Of a DNA stretch of 64,000 nt, positions 25,763-34,666 are shown piece after piece. The notes under the pieces were generated by a model, which was not told the origin of the DNA, made no database searches, and worked only from the letters and a program-made list of their open reading frames with translations. This DNA is from Gottfriedia luciferensis. Lineage in GTDB: Bacteria; Bacillota; Bacilli; Bacillales; Bacillaceae_G. The position numbers were made by a program, and so were the translations under genes. The number at the start of each line of letters is the position of its first letter. Position 1 is the stretch's first letter. Where the stretch lies: assembly GCF_001712755.1 (NCBI RefSeq), contig NZ_MDKC01000001.1, forward strand, positions 434,001 through 498,000, in the 5' to 3' direction.

Positions 25763-26983
25763 TTGGTTAGACGGATAAAAGATCTATTTGCCATTAAGGG
25801 GTATAGTTTATTTGTCATCTGTTTGTTATTTGTAGGGATCGGACTTTCAATCACAACTCCTTATTTATCACTGTATTCAACAAAATATATAGGGATGAGC
25901 TCTGGAGCATTTGGTATCTTCATGGCAGTGATTTCATTAAGTGGTGTTTTAGTTAATACATTTATTGCTGAACGTTCTGATCGAGGGATTGACAGAAAAT
26001 GGATTATTCTGATTGCGATGATTTCATCTGCAATAGGTTATGCATCCTATTTACTATTTCATAACTACTATTTATTATTAGTTTTTGTTGCTTTATTTAA
26101 TGGATTAGGTGCAGCGGCTATGCCACAAATTTTTGCATCCGCACAGGAATCGGCAAATGCAAGTTTAACGAAAGACAAGACTTTAGCATTATCAACTTTA
26201 CGTTCACTTGTTTCTTTAGGTTTTTTAATTGGACCATTAATAGGTACTTTAATTTTAAGGGCAAAAGGTTATCATGGACTTTTTTGGGGAACATCTAGCA
26301 TTTATGTATTGATTACACTTCTAGTATTCTTCTTTTTAGAAAAGAGAAAGCCAGTTCAGAACAATATAAAAAAGAAAAACAAGACAAAAGTCACAGCCGC
26401 TAAACGAAAACAACTTAGATTACCATTTATAGCTTTTATCTTATTATTTGCAGTTAGTTCGATAAATTGGATCAACACACCTCTTTTTATCGTCAATGTG
26501 TTACATGGTACTAATACAGATGTTGGATTAGTCGTAAGTTTATGTGCAGGTTTAGAAATTCCAATCATGCTTGTGTTGGGAGTACTTTCTAAAAAAATCT
26601 CCAATCATGCATTGATGATCTACGGCTGCTTAATTGGATTACTCTATTACTTAACCTTAAGCATTTCAACTCATACATGGGAGTTAATCGTTGCACAGTT
26701 ACTACAGGCAACTTACATTGCTATCGTAATGGGTAATGGTATAAGCTATTTTAACGACCTACTACCAAATTCACCGGGATTTTCTGCTTCAATTTATGCG
26801 AATTGCTCAACGATCGGAAGTTTAGTAGGAAATTTAGGCGGAGGTCTATTTGCACAATTAGCAGGTTATCGTAATGTTTATTTACTTTGTATATTGTTTG
26901 TAATTTGTTCACTCTTTATATTATGGAAATCAAAAAACAATGTGGAAATGGAAATTTCGACAGGTCATAGTCAGTCTGTGTAG
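25763..26983 (+). CDS. MFS sugar-efflux-type transporter
   Basis: 406 residues with about 12 hydrophobic helices and a basic central loop (about 195-220, Lys-rich). The N-half motif AERSDRGIDRKWIIL corresponds to the conserved cytoplasmic loop 2-3 of the major facilitator superfamily and resembles the SET sugar-efflux group. TTG start, with AAGGGGG 6-8 bases upstream. The frame is intact. Substrate unknown. A relic of other genes follows downstream. Confidence 0.82.
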   Translation: MVRRIKDLFAIKGYSLFVICLLFVGIGLSITTPYLSLYSTKYIGMSSGAFGIFMAVISLSGVLVNTFIAERSDRGIDRKWIILIAMISSAIGYASYLLFHNYYLLLVFVALFNGLGAAAMPQIFASAQESANASLTKDKTLALSTLRSLVSLGFLIGPLIGTLILRAKGYHGLFWGTSSIYVLITLLVFFFLEKRKPVQNNIKKKNKTKVTAAKRKQLRLPFIAFILLFAVSSINWINTPLFIVNVLHGTNTDVGLVVSLCAGLEIPIMLVLGVLSKKISNHALMIYGCLIGLLYYLTLSISTHTWELIVAQLLQATYIAIVMGNGISYFNDLLPNSPGFSASIYANCSTIGSLVGNLGGGLFAQLAGYRNVYLLCILFVICSLFILWKSKNNVEMEISTGHSQSV

Positions 26984-27011
26984 TTGATGAATTACACATA
27001 AATAACGTATG

Positions 27012-27167
27012 ATTGATCGTTTTTATAAAGCTGGCTGAACATACTCGAACAGGAAAAGGCACAGACCTTGGTTAGCCAATTGCTAAAAGTTAATGGAAAA
27101 AACGAATGGTAGTATTACTATAGAGTTTAAAGAAAATAAATTATTTATGAAATGTGTATGGTTTTAG
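27012..27167 (+). pseudogene. Relic of a histidine kinase C-terminus
   Basis: Pieces in two frames read IDRFYKAG (27012-27035), TRTGKGTDLG (27043-27072), PIAK and, back in the first frame, NGSITIEFKENKLFMKCVWF followed by TAG (27105-27167). These match in order the F-box, G2 box (GTGLGLAIAK) and last strand of a histidine kinase ATP-binding domain. Several stops and shifts show it is dead, and nothing upstream remains since the MFS gene ends at 26983. Confidence 0.65.
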
Positions 27168-27225
27168 AGGTAGTGTTAATTTTAAGTAAAGTCTAAGATA
27201 TAAAGTATCAAATAGTTGAGATTAG

Positions 27226-27265
27226 AGGTTAAGTTCCCTTCGTTATTGGGACTTAACCTTTTTTT
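27226..27265 (+). terminator. Intrinsic terminator
   Basis: AGGTTAAGTtCCC pairs with GGGaCTTAACCTT and runs into T. Probably the terminator of the vanished kinase operon. Confidence 0.75.
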
Positions 27266-27302
27266 ATTAAGTGGATTAATATAAGTAATTTGATTTTAGA
27301 AG

Positions 27303-27385
27303 CGGTATCAATGGTGCTACAAATTCAGTGCAAGAGTCGCAGTTAAGGGATCAAATACTGGTGGAGACATTGAGATTTGGATTGC
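27303..27385 (+). pseudogene. Possible relic of a carbohydrate-binding module (CBM6-like)
   Basis: NGAT in one frame and FSARVAVKGSNTGGDIEIWI in the next (27324-27383) follow the pattern of family 6 carbohydrate-binding modules (NGxTxFxARVASxxxGGxIEIRLD). A frameshift separates them, and neither side extends. This is a by-eye match over about 25 residues, so it is tentative. Confidence 0.35.
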
Positions 27386-27465
27386 CTTACTGCGGGTGGT
27401 GACAACCACTGGTACTCCCCCAATTAAGGAGCTAAATACCTTTCCTAGAAAATAGATGTTATTTG

Positions 27466-27508
27466 AAAAAAGTGATCGCTAAATTTTTATTGCGCGATCA
27501 CTTTTTTT
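27466..27508. terminator. Terminator of the sigma-54 regulator gene
   Basis: AAAAAAGTGATCGC pairs with GCGATCACTTTTTTT about 20 bases past the stop of the minus-strand gene; symmetrical tracts allow use in both directions. Confidence 0.85.
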
Positions 27509-27526
27509 GTTAAAAATTACATCTCA

Positions 27527-29092
27527 TTATAACTGCCCATATTTCTTCATTTTGTTATAAAGTGTCACCCTGGAAACACCAAGCATTTTTGCAGCAGCTG
27601 ATTTATTTCCATATGTTACTTTTAGGGCATGTATTATTAGTGACTTTTCATCCCCTTCGTGTAGTTCTGCTTCTCCGAGAATAGGCGATTGAGAATTTGT
27701 GTGTCTTTTAAAAAATTCATTTGGCAATTGTTCAGATTTGATTATATTATCATCTGTAAATATCATTACTCGCTCAATTATATTTCTTAGCTGCCTGATA
27801 TTGCCGTTCCAAGGAAAATGCATGAATGTTACCATCACTTCCGGAGAAATGACTGGAACCGGCTTCCGGTATTTGATGGAAAACTCTTTTAAAAATAATT
27901 GGACAAGTTCGGGTAGGTCTTCCTTTCTGTCTCTGAGGGGCGGGATAGGAATCGTAACCACATTTAACCGATAATATAAATCTTCACGAAATAAACCTTC
28001 TTCCACCATTTTCTCCAAATCCCGGTTAGTTGCTGAAAGAATTCGTACATCTATTGGAATAGGTTGGTTTCCGCCAACTCGATAGTATTGTTTCTCCTGC
28101 AAGACACGCAGCAACTTTACTTGAAGCTCTAATGGCATTTCCCCAATTTCATCGAGAAATAATGTTCCACCCTTTGCTGTCCCTATTTTTCCTAGCTTCC
28201 CTTCTTTTATTGCCCCAGTAAATGCACCTTTTTCATAACCAAATAATTCACTTTCAAAAAGCGCCGAGGGAATGGCCCCGCAGTTAAGATCAACAAATGG
28301 CCCTTTTGAACGGGGACTTGCTTTGTGAATAGCCTGTGCAAACAACTCTTTACCAACACCGCTCTCACCAGTAATCACGACGGTTGCATCTGTATGGGCG
28401 ACTTTCTTGGACAAAGAGATGGAAGTTTTTATCGCTTGGCTTCTTCCCTTTATTTTGTGGAAGGGATCGATAATATCCTTGTTCCCAATCTGATTTTCCA
28501 AATCTTGAATATACGCAGTAGTAGTTGTAAGTTCATTATTTAGTTTTACAATTTCTGTAATATCACTTTCAACGGAAATCCCACCTACCACCTTATTCCT
28601 GATGAATATTGGTAAGGTGTTAATTAATACATGGACATCTTCCTGCGGCTGGTTATAATGCCGAATAACCCCTTTTCCTTCCTTCATTGTGGACATTAAA
28701 ACTACTGAATCCTCTTTAAAGCGATTTGTAATTTTAGAGCCGATCATTTCTTCAGCAGAAGTTTTGTACAAATCTTCTGCCTTAGGATTCCATGCAACAA
28801 CTTTTCCATCGTTGTCTACTATTGTAATGGCATTATCTACGGCACGCAGAAGCGTCTGATAAACACCTGAAAGCTTTTGCCACTCTTGAAAAATAGCATT
28901 TATTAATGTAGTAAAAGGGACCCTGCGCACTTGCCTTCCAGCTTCATCAACAAGAACAATATCTTGGTCTAGAACTATTTCTTCAACCTCTGAGAGCAAG
29001 GTGTCGACAGAGAATTGTTTTATTTTTTCTGTATGAATCTCCTCATCTAAAGGAAGGGAAATGGACAGAAGTGAAACTTTTTCTTTTAACAT
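27527..29092 (-). CDS. Sigma-54-dependent activator with PAS domain (RocR/BkdR type)
   Basis: Enhancer-binding protein that remodels sigma-54 RNA polymerase. About 521 residues: an N-terminal unassigned region (1-75), a PAS domain (about 75-190), a short coiled coil, an AAA+ domain with Walker A GESGVGKE (near 244-251), the sigma-54-contact loop GAFTGA (near 291-296) and LFLDEIGEM, then a Fis-type helix-turn-helix ending the protein (KSAAAKMLGVSRVTLYNKM). Start chosen at the ATG at 29092, six bases after AAGGTGA. It faces a sigma-54 promoter and palindrome for the truncated P5C dehydrogenase and putB, so it most likely controls proline or arginine catabolism in response to a small ligand bound by the PAS domain. 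Confidence 0.9.
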   Translation of the reverse strand: MLKEKVSLLSISLPLDEEIHTEKIKQFSVDTLLSEVEEIVLDQDIVLVDEAGRQVRRVPFTTLINAIFQEWQKLSGVYQTLLRAVDNAITIVDNDGKVVAWNPKAEDLYKTSAEEMIGSKITNRFKEDSVVLMSTMKEGKGVIRHYNQPQEDVHVLINTLPIFIRNKVVGGISVESDITEIVKLNNELTTTTAYIQDLENQIGNKDIIDPFHKIKGRSQAIKTSISLSKKVAHTDATVVITGESGVGKELFAQAIHKASPRSKGPFVDLNCGAIPSALFESELFGYEKGAFTGAIKEGKLGKIGTAKGGTLFLDEIGEMPLELQVKLLRVLQEKQYYRVGGNQPIPIDVRILSATNRDLEKMVEEGLFREDLYYRLNVVTIPIPPLRDRKEDLPELVQLFLKEFSIKYRKPVPVISPEVMVTFMHFPWNGNIRQLRNIIERVMIFTDDNIIKSEQLPNEFFKRHTNSQSPILGEAELHEGDEKSLIIHALKVTYGNKSAAAKMLGVSRVTLYNKMKKYGQL

Positions 29093-29120
29093 AACCAATC
29101 ACCTTATCACTGTTTAATGG

Positions 29121-29166
29121 TTTACAAAAGTGTTTATATTTTACACTCCATTTACACTTTTGTAAA
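29121..29166 (+). promoter_or_regulatory. Upstream activator palindrome for the sigma-54 promoter
   Basis: Perfect 13-bp inverted repeat, TTTACAAAAGTGT (29121-29133) and ACACTTTTGTAAA (29154-29166), 21 bases between arms. It lies about 50-95 bases upstream of the sigma-54 promoter and just ahead of the regulator gene, the usual place for an enhancer. A further half-site TTTACAC lies at 29174-29180. The arm sequence reads as a binding site for the adjacent activator by position, which is inference. Confidence 0.65.
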
Positions 29167-29217
29167 TGTATAGTTTACACAATTTTCGAAAAATCAAGTA
29201 TAAAGTAGTTTTTTAAG

Positions 29218-29235
29218 TTGGCACAAAAATTGCAT
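29218..29235 (+). promoter_or_regulatory. Sigma-54 (-24/-12) promoter
   Basis: TTGGCACAAAAATTGCAT: TGGCAC and TTGCA with five bases between, an exact match to the -24/-12 consensus. About 38 bases before the truncated P5C dehydrogenase start. Confidence 0.85.
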
Positions 29236-29272
29236 TTAAATAAAGCAACAAAGAATTTGAGGGGGTAAAAAC

Positions 29273-29509
29273 ATGCTATCTTATAAACACGAACCTTTTA
29301 CAGACTTTTCAAAAGAGGAGAATATAAATGCTTTTAATCAAGCATTAGATCTTGTAAACTCACAGCTTGGGAAAGAATATCCCCTAACCATTGGCGGGGA
29401 AAAAATTATAACGGATCACAAAATCACATCATTTAACCCTGCTAATAAAAATGAAGTGGTTGGGGTTGTTTCAAAAGCTAGCAAAGATTTGCCGGAAAAA
29501 GCAAACTAG
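29273..29509 (+). pseudogene. Truncated delta-1-pyrroline-5-carboxylate dehydrogenase (N-terminus only)
   Basis: 78 codons that match the first ~75 residues of RocA/PutC P5C dehydrogenase: [40 protein letters not shown]. The family is about 515 residues; here a stop follows DLPEKAN and no downstream trace of the NAD-binding or catalytic Cys regions is seen before putB starts. GGGGG ribosome site and sigma-54 promoter are intact, so the fragment is probably still transcribed and translated. It appears to be an internal deletion that spared promoter and second gene. The enzyme would need to come from elsewhere in the genome. Confidence 0.85.
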
Positions 29510-29543
29510 ATTTAGGTAGCAGGAAAATATGGGAGGAATCAAT

Positions 29544-30530
29544 ATGATATTGAAAGATTTTTTTATGGCCTTATCACAAAACCAATTTCTTAACAGTGCC
29601 GCTAAAAAGTATGGTTTAAAAATGGGGGCGCAAAGTGTTGTAGCTGGTACAAATATTGAAGAAGTAATTAAAAGCATTAAAGAGCTAAATAAACATGAGA
29701 TCTCATGTACGGTTGATAACTTAGGGGAATTTGTCTTTAAAAAGGAAGAAGCAATCCAGGCTAGAGAACAAATTCTGAAAGTCATCGAAGCCATTCATAA
29801 GAATAAAGTAGATGCACATATCTCGTTAAAACCGACTCAATTGGGCTTGGACATTGAGTACTCTTTTTGTTTGAGTAATTTAAAAGAAATTGTTCACCAG
29901 GCTCATCAATATGGGATTTTTGTTAATATTGATATGGAAGATTATGGACACTTAAAGCCTTCGTTTGATCTTTTAGATGAGCTTTCTTTGGAGTATGATA
30001 ATGTAGGAACCGTTATTCAGGCATACTTCTATCAATCACAAGAAAATCTCGAAAAGTATAAAGATTTTCGCCTTCGTATTGTAAAAGGTGCATATAAAGA
30101 GCCTGAGGAATATGCGTACCAAGACAAGAAAGATATTGATAAAAACTTTATTAAGTTGATAGAATGGCACTTGTTAAATGGAAAATTCACTTCTATTGCA
30201 ACACATGACCACAAAATTATCCAACATGTTAAAGATTTTGTAAAAAGAAATAATATTCCGAACGATAAATTTGAAATCCAAATGCTGTACGGCTTCAGAA
30301 AAGACCTTCAATTGAAACTAGCAAGTGAAGGCTGCAATTTCTGCACTTATGTGCCATTTGGACAGGACTGGTACGGTTACTTTATGCGTCGGCTTGCGGA
30401 AAGACCACAAAACTTAAACCTTGTAGCAAAACAGGTCTTTAATAAAAAAAACAACACCATGATTGGCTTAGCGGTCGGTGCCTTTACATTAGGAAGATTA
30501 TCTAAAGTAAACAAGAAAAAACAGAAATAA
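29544..30530 (+). CDS. putB: Proline dehydrogenase
   Basis: FAD enzyme that oxidises proline to pyrroline-5-carboxylate, delivering electrons to the quinone pool. About 328 residues, typical of single-domain bacterial PRODH. Seen: DAHISLKPTQLGLDI, RLRIVKGAYKEP, IATHDHKII and QMLYGFRKDL, then the substrate-recognition segment YVPFGQDWYGYFMRRLAERP. I start at ATG 29544, 7 bases after GGGAGG, not at 29529, which contains that site. Second gene behind the sigma-54 promoter, after the gutted P5C dehydrogenase; so the first step of proline use is kept while the partner enzyme is lost locally. Confidence 0.92.
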   Translation: MILKDFFMALSQNQFLNSAAKKYGLKMGAQSVVAGTNIEEVIKSIKELNKHEISCTVDNLGEFVFKKEEAIQAREQILKVIEAIHKNKVDAHISLKPTQLGLDIEYSFCLSNLKEIVHQAHQYGIFVNIDMEDYGHLKPSFDLLDELSLEYDNVGTVIQAYFYQSQENLEKYKDFRLRIVKGAYKEPEEYAYQDKKDIDKNFIKLIEWHLLNGKFTSIATHDHKIIQHVKDFVKRNNIPNDKFEIQMLYGFRKDLQLKLASEGCNFCTYVPFGQDWYGYFMRRLAERPQNLNLVAKQVFNKKNNTMIGLAVGAFTLGRLSKVNKKKQK

Positions 30531-30860
30531 TAAAAAAATAAGGCGTTTATAATTTAAGGCGAAGTTGGCTGAATTCACAACAACAAACTTGCATGGATTT
30601 CATTGTGATCATTATGTAGAGTGCTATATTTTAAAAAGTGGTGAATGTGTAGCAAGGGATCGTATACCAGTAACAATCTATTATATAATGAAACTAGTGA
30701 TCGAGTTCCCCCTGTTTTTACAATTAATTTGTATTCGTTTTTGTTTAATGAGGTGATTTTATTACCATCATTTCTTAATTAATTTACATTAGATTAGGTA
30801 CTTCTCAGTGTTCAAACATAGCTTTTCTTATCGAGCTAACGCTAGTATTATTTCAATAAG
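30531..30860. other. Gene-free stretch after putB
   Basis: A frame of 63 codons at 30565-30756 starts with a weak codon and has no ribosome site, and I recognise nothing in it. The region reads like decayed DNA. Confidence 0.45.
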
Positions 30861-30863
30861 ATC

Positions 30864-30899
30864 GAAAAAGGACTGTCAAAAATTTAGACAGTCCTTTTT
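30864..30899 (+). terminator. Intrinsic terminator
   Basis: AAAAAGGACTGTC pairs with GACAGTCCTTTTT. It is about 340 bases after putB, the first good terminator behind it. Confidence 0.85.
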
Positions 30900-31428
30900 C
30901 AAATTGTGTCAGATCGTAATATCTATTTTTACTAAGTTTCTTCTAGCGCTTCCCATAATCGAAGCAGGTGTACATGATAGTTTAATTTTGCAATTCAACC
31001 TAATTCATAATAAAGCGTTACTTTTCGATTGCACAGAAATTGCACAGACTTCTTAGAAAACAATAGAATTAAAAGACTTACAAATGAATAAAATTACAGC
31101 GACCGCTTGGTTTAATGGACTTAATTGAACTAAAATATTCATAATTACAGTATTAAGACTCGTACCTGTATTTAATAGATTGAGGGTCTTTTTTACTTTC
31201 ATATTTTATCTGAACAGATGGATTTGAAAATAAACATTTGAATAGTCTTCTTTTACTCAATTTCACCCATCTTTAGGATAAATCTCATGGAAATTACTAT
31301 CTGATAGCCAAAAGTGCCGTCCTATTTTCATAGTCTGACGATCAAAAAAGGATATTTCTGATATAAAATTGAATACTTAATTGGGACTTTAAGCTTAAAA
31401 ATTACTTGAATGAAAAGGATGATCTAAT
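30900..31428. other. Gene-free stretch with weak terminator
   Basis: No gene seen. A hairpin near 31159-31195 (AAGACTC with GAGGGTCTTTTTT) could be a terminator. The TTG start of the acetyltransferase follows AAAAGGATG at the right end. Confidence 0.4.
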
Positions 31429-31908
31429 TTGACTTTAAATTTGACACTTATGAATCACCAAGATTTTCAGAGGTTTCTAGAAATAGCAACCGTGAATTTT
31501 GCGAATGATAAGGTGAAAAATGGAAGTTGGAAAGAAGAAACAGCTTTAGAACAATCTAAGGCAGCTTTTCAATCTTTATTGCCAGAAGGTGAAAATACTG
31601 AAAATAACTATTTGAAAAACATTGTTTTAAATGAAGAAAAGATTGGTTATATCTGGTATTCTATTAACATAAAACAAGTGCCAAATTATGCTTATTTATA
31701 TGAAATTCTAATTTATCCAGAATATAGGGGTCAGGGATTCGGTAAAGAATCGATGAGAATGTGTATAAAAGAAATTAATGAATTAGGAGTAGATGAAGTA
31801 TGCCTACACGTTTTTGGTCATAATCAAAGTGCATTGAATCTCTATCAACAACTTGGATTTGAGATTACTGATTATAACTTAAAGGTTAGTTCTTCTCGTT
31901 TTAATTAA
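31429..31908 (+). CDS. GNAT-family N-acetyltransferase
   Basis: 159 residues. Acetyl-CoA-binding motif A reads ILIYPEYRGQGFGKESM (the R/QxxGxG/A loop), and the C-terminal ALNLYQQLGFEITDYN is motif B. Acetylates an unknown amine. TTG start with AAAAGGATG 7-12 bases upstream. Single gene with its own terminator. Compact length suggests a small-molecule or peptide acetylase. Confidence 0.85.
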   Translation: MTLNLTLMNHQDFQRFLEIATVNFANDKVKNGSWKEETALEQSKAAFQSLLPEGENTENNYLKNIVLNEEKIGYIWYSINIKQVPNYAYLYEILIYPEYRGQGFGKESMRMCIKEINELGVDEVCLHVFGHNQSALNLYQQLGFEITDYNLKVSSSRFN

Positions 31909-31934
31909 ATTTAAAAGAATAAATTAATAGTCTG

Positions 31935-31967
31935 AAAGGAGCTGATTGTAATTCAGCTCCTTTTTTT
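31935..31967 (+). terminator. Intrinsic terminator
   Basis: AAAGGAGCTGA pairs with TTCAGCTCCTTTTTTT, between the convergent acetyltransferase and MocR genes. Confidence 0.85.
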
Positions 31968-31990
31968 CAAATACATTTGTTGTATCGCAA

Positions 31991-33397
31991 TTATTTCATC
32001 TGTTTGTCGAGATATTGAGCAAGAACATTCAATCCAGAATCTAAATCATCTAGTGAATGGGTAGAAGAAAGTGCAATACGTAAATACTTTTCAGAAGAAG
32101 ACTGTCCACTTAGAAAACGATCAGAATGAAACACACGTACACCTAATTTTTTCAAATCTGCTTCGAAGTTTACCCCATTACTATTTCCATGAATTGGAAG
32201 CCAACGGTAAAAACTAAGCGGATGACCAATCTTATTTACAGGGAAATAGGATGAATAAATGTCGTTTACAGTTTCAGCTAACTGTTTCTTTTGTTGTACG
32301 ATTTCATGCGCTTTTCCTGATAAGATCAGTTCAGTAATTACTTCCACATCCAGTGATGATGTTTTTACGTTAAGATTAAAAATTGCCTTCAAAATTTTTT
32401 CACGTAGTGCATCTCCAAAAACCATGTAGGCAACTCTCAATCCAGAACAGATGGACTTTGATGTACCACAAATATATACGCTTTGTTCTGGAAGTAGATT
32501 ATACATTGGCTGTTTATAGTCAGAAATTACTCCTGCAGTTATAAATGCATGTATATCATCTTCAATTAAAATTAAACGATGCTTCCTTATTACAGAAGCT
32601 AGTTCAAGTTTACGAAAGTCAGAAATCATGATAGTAGTTGGGTTACTACAAGAAGGCATTAGGAATATGCCATGTATATTTAATTGGCTACATTGCTTTT
32701 CAAGTTCATCCGGCAACATTCCATACTGGTCGCAAGGAATAGGGATTAATTGAATGTGCAGCGTTTTGGCCAACTCAATAAAATTTGAAAAAGTGTAAAA
32801 ATCTGTTGCAATTCGATTACCTGGCTCAAATAAACTAGCCAAAGCAAGGACCAAAGCATTTTGAGTACCAGACGCAATTGCGATATTATCTTGTTTTGCT
32901 TTAATACCAAAAGCTTCCATCCAGTTTAGTGCTGCTGCTTTTTGATGTGGGATACCGGTGGGATCGTTGTAATTTAATAATTGATCTAAATAGCTTTTAC
33001 CGACTACTTTTTGAATTGCTTCAATCACAATACTATTCGTTTGTTCAAAAGAAGCCACAAAGCCAAGATCAATACTATTGGCTGTTTTATCTGTTGAAAT
33101 CGTGATTGAATGAGCTGCATTTGGAGCGACAAAAGTTCCACTACCTGTAATCGCATAGATTAAACCTTTTATTTCACATATTTTGTAGGCGCGAGTGATT
33201 GTCGTAAAATTTAGGTCAAGAAAATCGGCTAATTCTCGCTGCGGTGGTAACTTTGTACCAGGTGCTAAAAAACCATTGATAATATCTTGTTCAAGTTGTA
33301 GGGCAATGGAATTATAAAAAGGACGCTTTAAAGTCTTTTTGTCTGGTTTCCAAGACATTGGGTAATTTTCAAATGAATTTACTGGCATAGTTTCCAC
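31991..33397 (-). CDS. MocR-type GntR/aminotransferase fusion regulator
   Basis: 468 residues: winged helix-turn-helix of the GntR family (about 28-95, with LPPQRELADFLDLNFTTITRAY) fused to a type I PLP-dependent aminotransferase domain (about 110-468). PLP-site elements visible: SGTQNALVLAL, SCSNPTT and the lysine of CGTSKS followed by GLRVAYM. MocR proteins sense an amine, amino acid or vitamin B6 form through PLP chemistry and control neighbouring genes. It is divergent from azlCD, and two matching palindromes lie between, one overlapping its own 5' region, so it probably regulates both directions. Confidence 0.9.
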   Translation of the reverse strand: METMPVNSFENYPMSWKPDKKTLKRPFYNSIALQLEQDIINGFLAPGTKLPPQRELADFLDLNFTTITRAYKICEIKGLIYAITGSGTFVAPNAAHSITISTDKTANSIDLGFVASFEQTNSIVIEAIQKVVGKSYLDQLLNYNDPTGIPHQKAAALNWMEAFGIKAKQDNIAIASGTQNALVLALASLFEPGNRIATDFYTFSNFIELAKTLHIQLIPIPCDQYGMLPDELEKQCSQLNIHGIFLMPSCSNPTTIMISDFRKLELASVIRKHRLILIEDDIHAFITAGVISDYKQPMYNLLPEQSVYICGTSKSICSGLRVAYMVFGDALREKILKAIFNLNVKTSSLDVEVITELILSGKAHEIVQQKKQLAETVNDIYSSYFPVNKIGHPLSFYRWLPIHGNSNGVNFEADLKKLGVRVFHSDRFLSGQSSSEKYLRIALSSTHSLDDLDSGLNVLAQYLDKQMK

Positions 33398-33410
33398 CTC
33401 TACTGTTTAA

Positions 33411-33442
33411 TTCCATACAATTATATCATTTTTGTATGGAAA
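33411..33442. promoter_or_regulatory. MocR operator 1 (near mocR)
   Basis: TTCCATACAA and TTGTATGGAA form a 10-bp inverted repeat spaced by about 12 bases. Same arms as the site at 33530-33561. Confidence 0.65.
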
Positions 33443-33529
33443 TCAAAAAATTAAAAATAGATTCCTAATTGAATAGAAAGTGGTAAACATCCTTTAAACT
33501 ATACTTGATTTAATTTTTAGAAAATTGTA

Positions 33530-33561
33530 ATCCATACAATTATTTCGTTTTTTGTATGGAT
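33530..33561. promoter_or_regulatory. MocR operator 2 (near azlC)
   Basis: ATCCATACAA and TTGTATGGAT, with spacing close to that of operator 1. Two matched inverted repeats between divergent regulator and transporter genes strongly suggest cooperative binding by MocR. The proposed longer azlC frame begins inside this site, another reason to use the later start. Confidence 0.7.
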
Positions 33562-33608
33562 TCTCTATGTTAAATTATAATAAATTTAACGATACAGGAT
33601 GTGAAACT

Positions 33609-34322
33609 ATGAAAAAGGGAAACAAACTTTGGATGGCATTTCGCTTTGCTTTTCCGCACACAATACCCATTTTTGCAGGATTTTTATTTTTAGGTATAGC
33701 ATATGGGATTTTTATGAACTCTTTAGGATTTAGTGCCATTTATCCTATTCTGATGGGGCTAACAATTTTTGCTGGATCGATGGAATTTATTGCAGCAAAC
33801 TTATTACTTATGGGTTTCAATCCAATTAACGCACTGTTACTAACTTTAATGGTGAACGCGCGACATTTGTTTTATGGAATCTCAATGTTAGATAAATATA
33901 AAGGCACTGGAAAGAAAAAAATCTATCTAATTTTCGGATTATGTGATGAGACTTTTTCGATAAATTATACTGCCGATATCCCAGATAGCGTGGATAAGAG
34001 ATGGTTTATGTTTTTTGTTACATTCCTTAATCATTTGTATTGGGTAATTGGTGCATCAATTGGAGGAATTTTTGGTTCACTTGTAAAATTCAATACTAAA
34101 GGGCTTGAATTCGTCATGACTGCCCTTTTTGTTGTTATATTCATTGAACAGTGGAAAAAAGAGACAAAACACATAAGTGCAATAACAGGGGTTGGTCTTT
34201 CAACTATTTGTTTAATTATTTTTGGTGGGGATCACTTTATTATTCCTGCGATGCTTTCAATTCTTGTTACACTTAGTGTACTTAGAAGAAAACCATCTAA
34301 GAAAGTCGAGGTATCAGTATGA
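33609..34322 (+). CDS. azlC: AzlC-type branched-chain amino acid exporter, large subunit
   Basis: Integral membrane subunit of the AzlCD (LIV-E family) exporter, known for branched-chain amino acids and the analogue azaleucine. About 237 residues with 6-8 membrane helices and the family segments [27 protein letters not shown] and [13 protein letters not shown] begin at ATG 33609, giving MKKGNKLW; the frame from 33552 starts in the operator. Overlaps azlD by 4 bases. Co-transcribed downstream with an amidohydrolase, so the exported compound may be other than leucine-type amino acids. Confidence 0.88.
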   Translation: MKKGNKLWMAFRFAFPHTIPIFAGFLFLGIAYGIFMNSLGFSAIYPILMGLTIFAGSMEFIAANLLLMGFNPINALLLTLMVNARHLFYGISMLDKYKGTGKKKIYLIFGLCDETFSINYTADIPDSVDKRWFMFFVTFLNHLYWVIGASIGGIFGSLVKFNTKGLEFVMTALFVVIFIEQWKKETKHISAITGVGLSTICLIIFGGDHFIIPAMLSILVTLSVLRRKPSKKVEVSV

Positions 34323-34651
34323 CGATGAATATAACACAGCAAATTATCACAGTATCAATGGTTGTTTTAGGTACTATGCTTACAAGATTTCTTCCATTTA
34401 TCATTTTTCCACCTGGGAAAGCTACACCGAAGTATATTCAGTATCTAGGTAAAGTCCTACCGTCTGCGGTAATTGGACTATTGGTCATCTATTGCTTTAA
34501 AAATGTAAATATACTTTCTCATACGCACGGTATTCCAGAGTTCATGTCAGTATTTGTTGTTGCGATTCTCCATTTATGGAAGAGAATGATGCTTCTGTCG
34601 ATTGCGGGAGGTACGATAGTTTATATGATTCTTGTTCAGTTAGTTTTTTAA
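34319..34651 (+). CDS. azlD: AzlD-type exporter small subunit
   Basis: 110 residues with about four membrane helices; [10 protein letters not shown] and [18 protein letters not shown] are the AzlD signatures. Its ATGA overlaps the azlC stop, showing tight coupling. Works as the partner of AzlC at the membrane. Confidence 0.9.
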   Translation: MTMNITQQIITVSMVVLGTMLTRFLPFIIFPPGKATPKYIQYLGKVLPSAVIGLLVIYCFKNVNILSHTHGIPEFMSVFVVAILHLWKRMMLLSIAGGTIVYMILVQLVF

Positions 34652-34666
34652 CAAAATAGGGGTGAA

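Noticed and set aside
30565-30756. 63-codon frame after putB
   Set aside because: No ribosome site and no recognisable pattern; it reads through decayed intergenic DNA.
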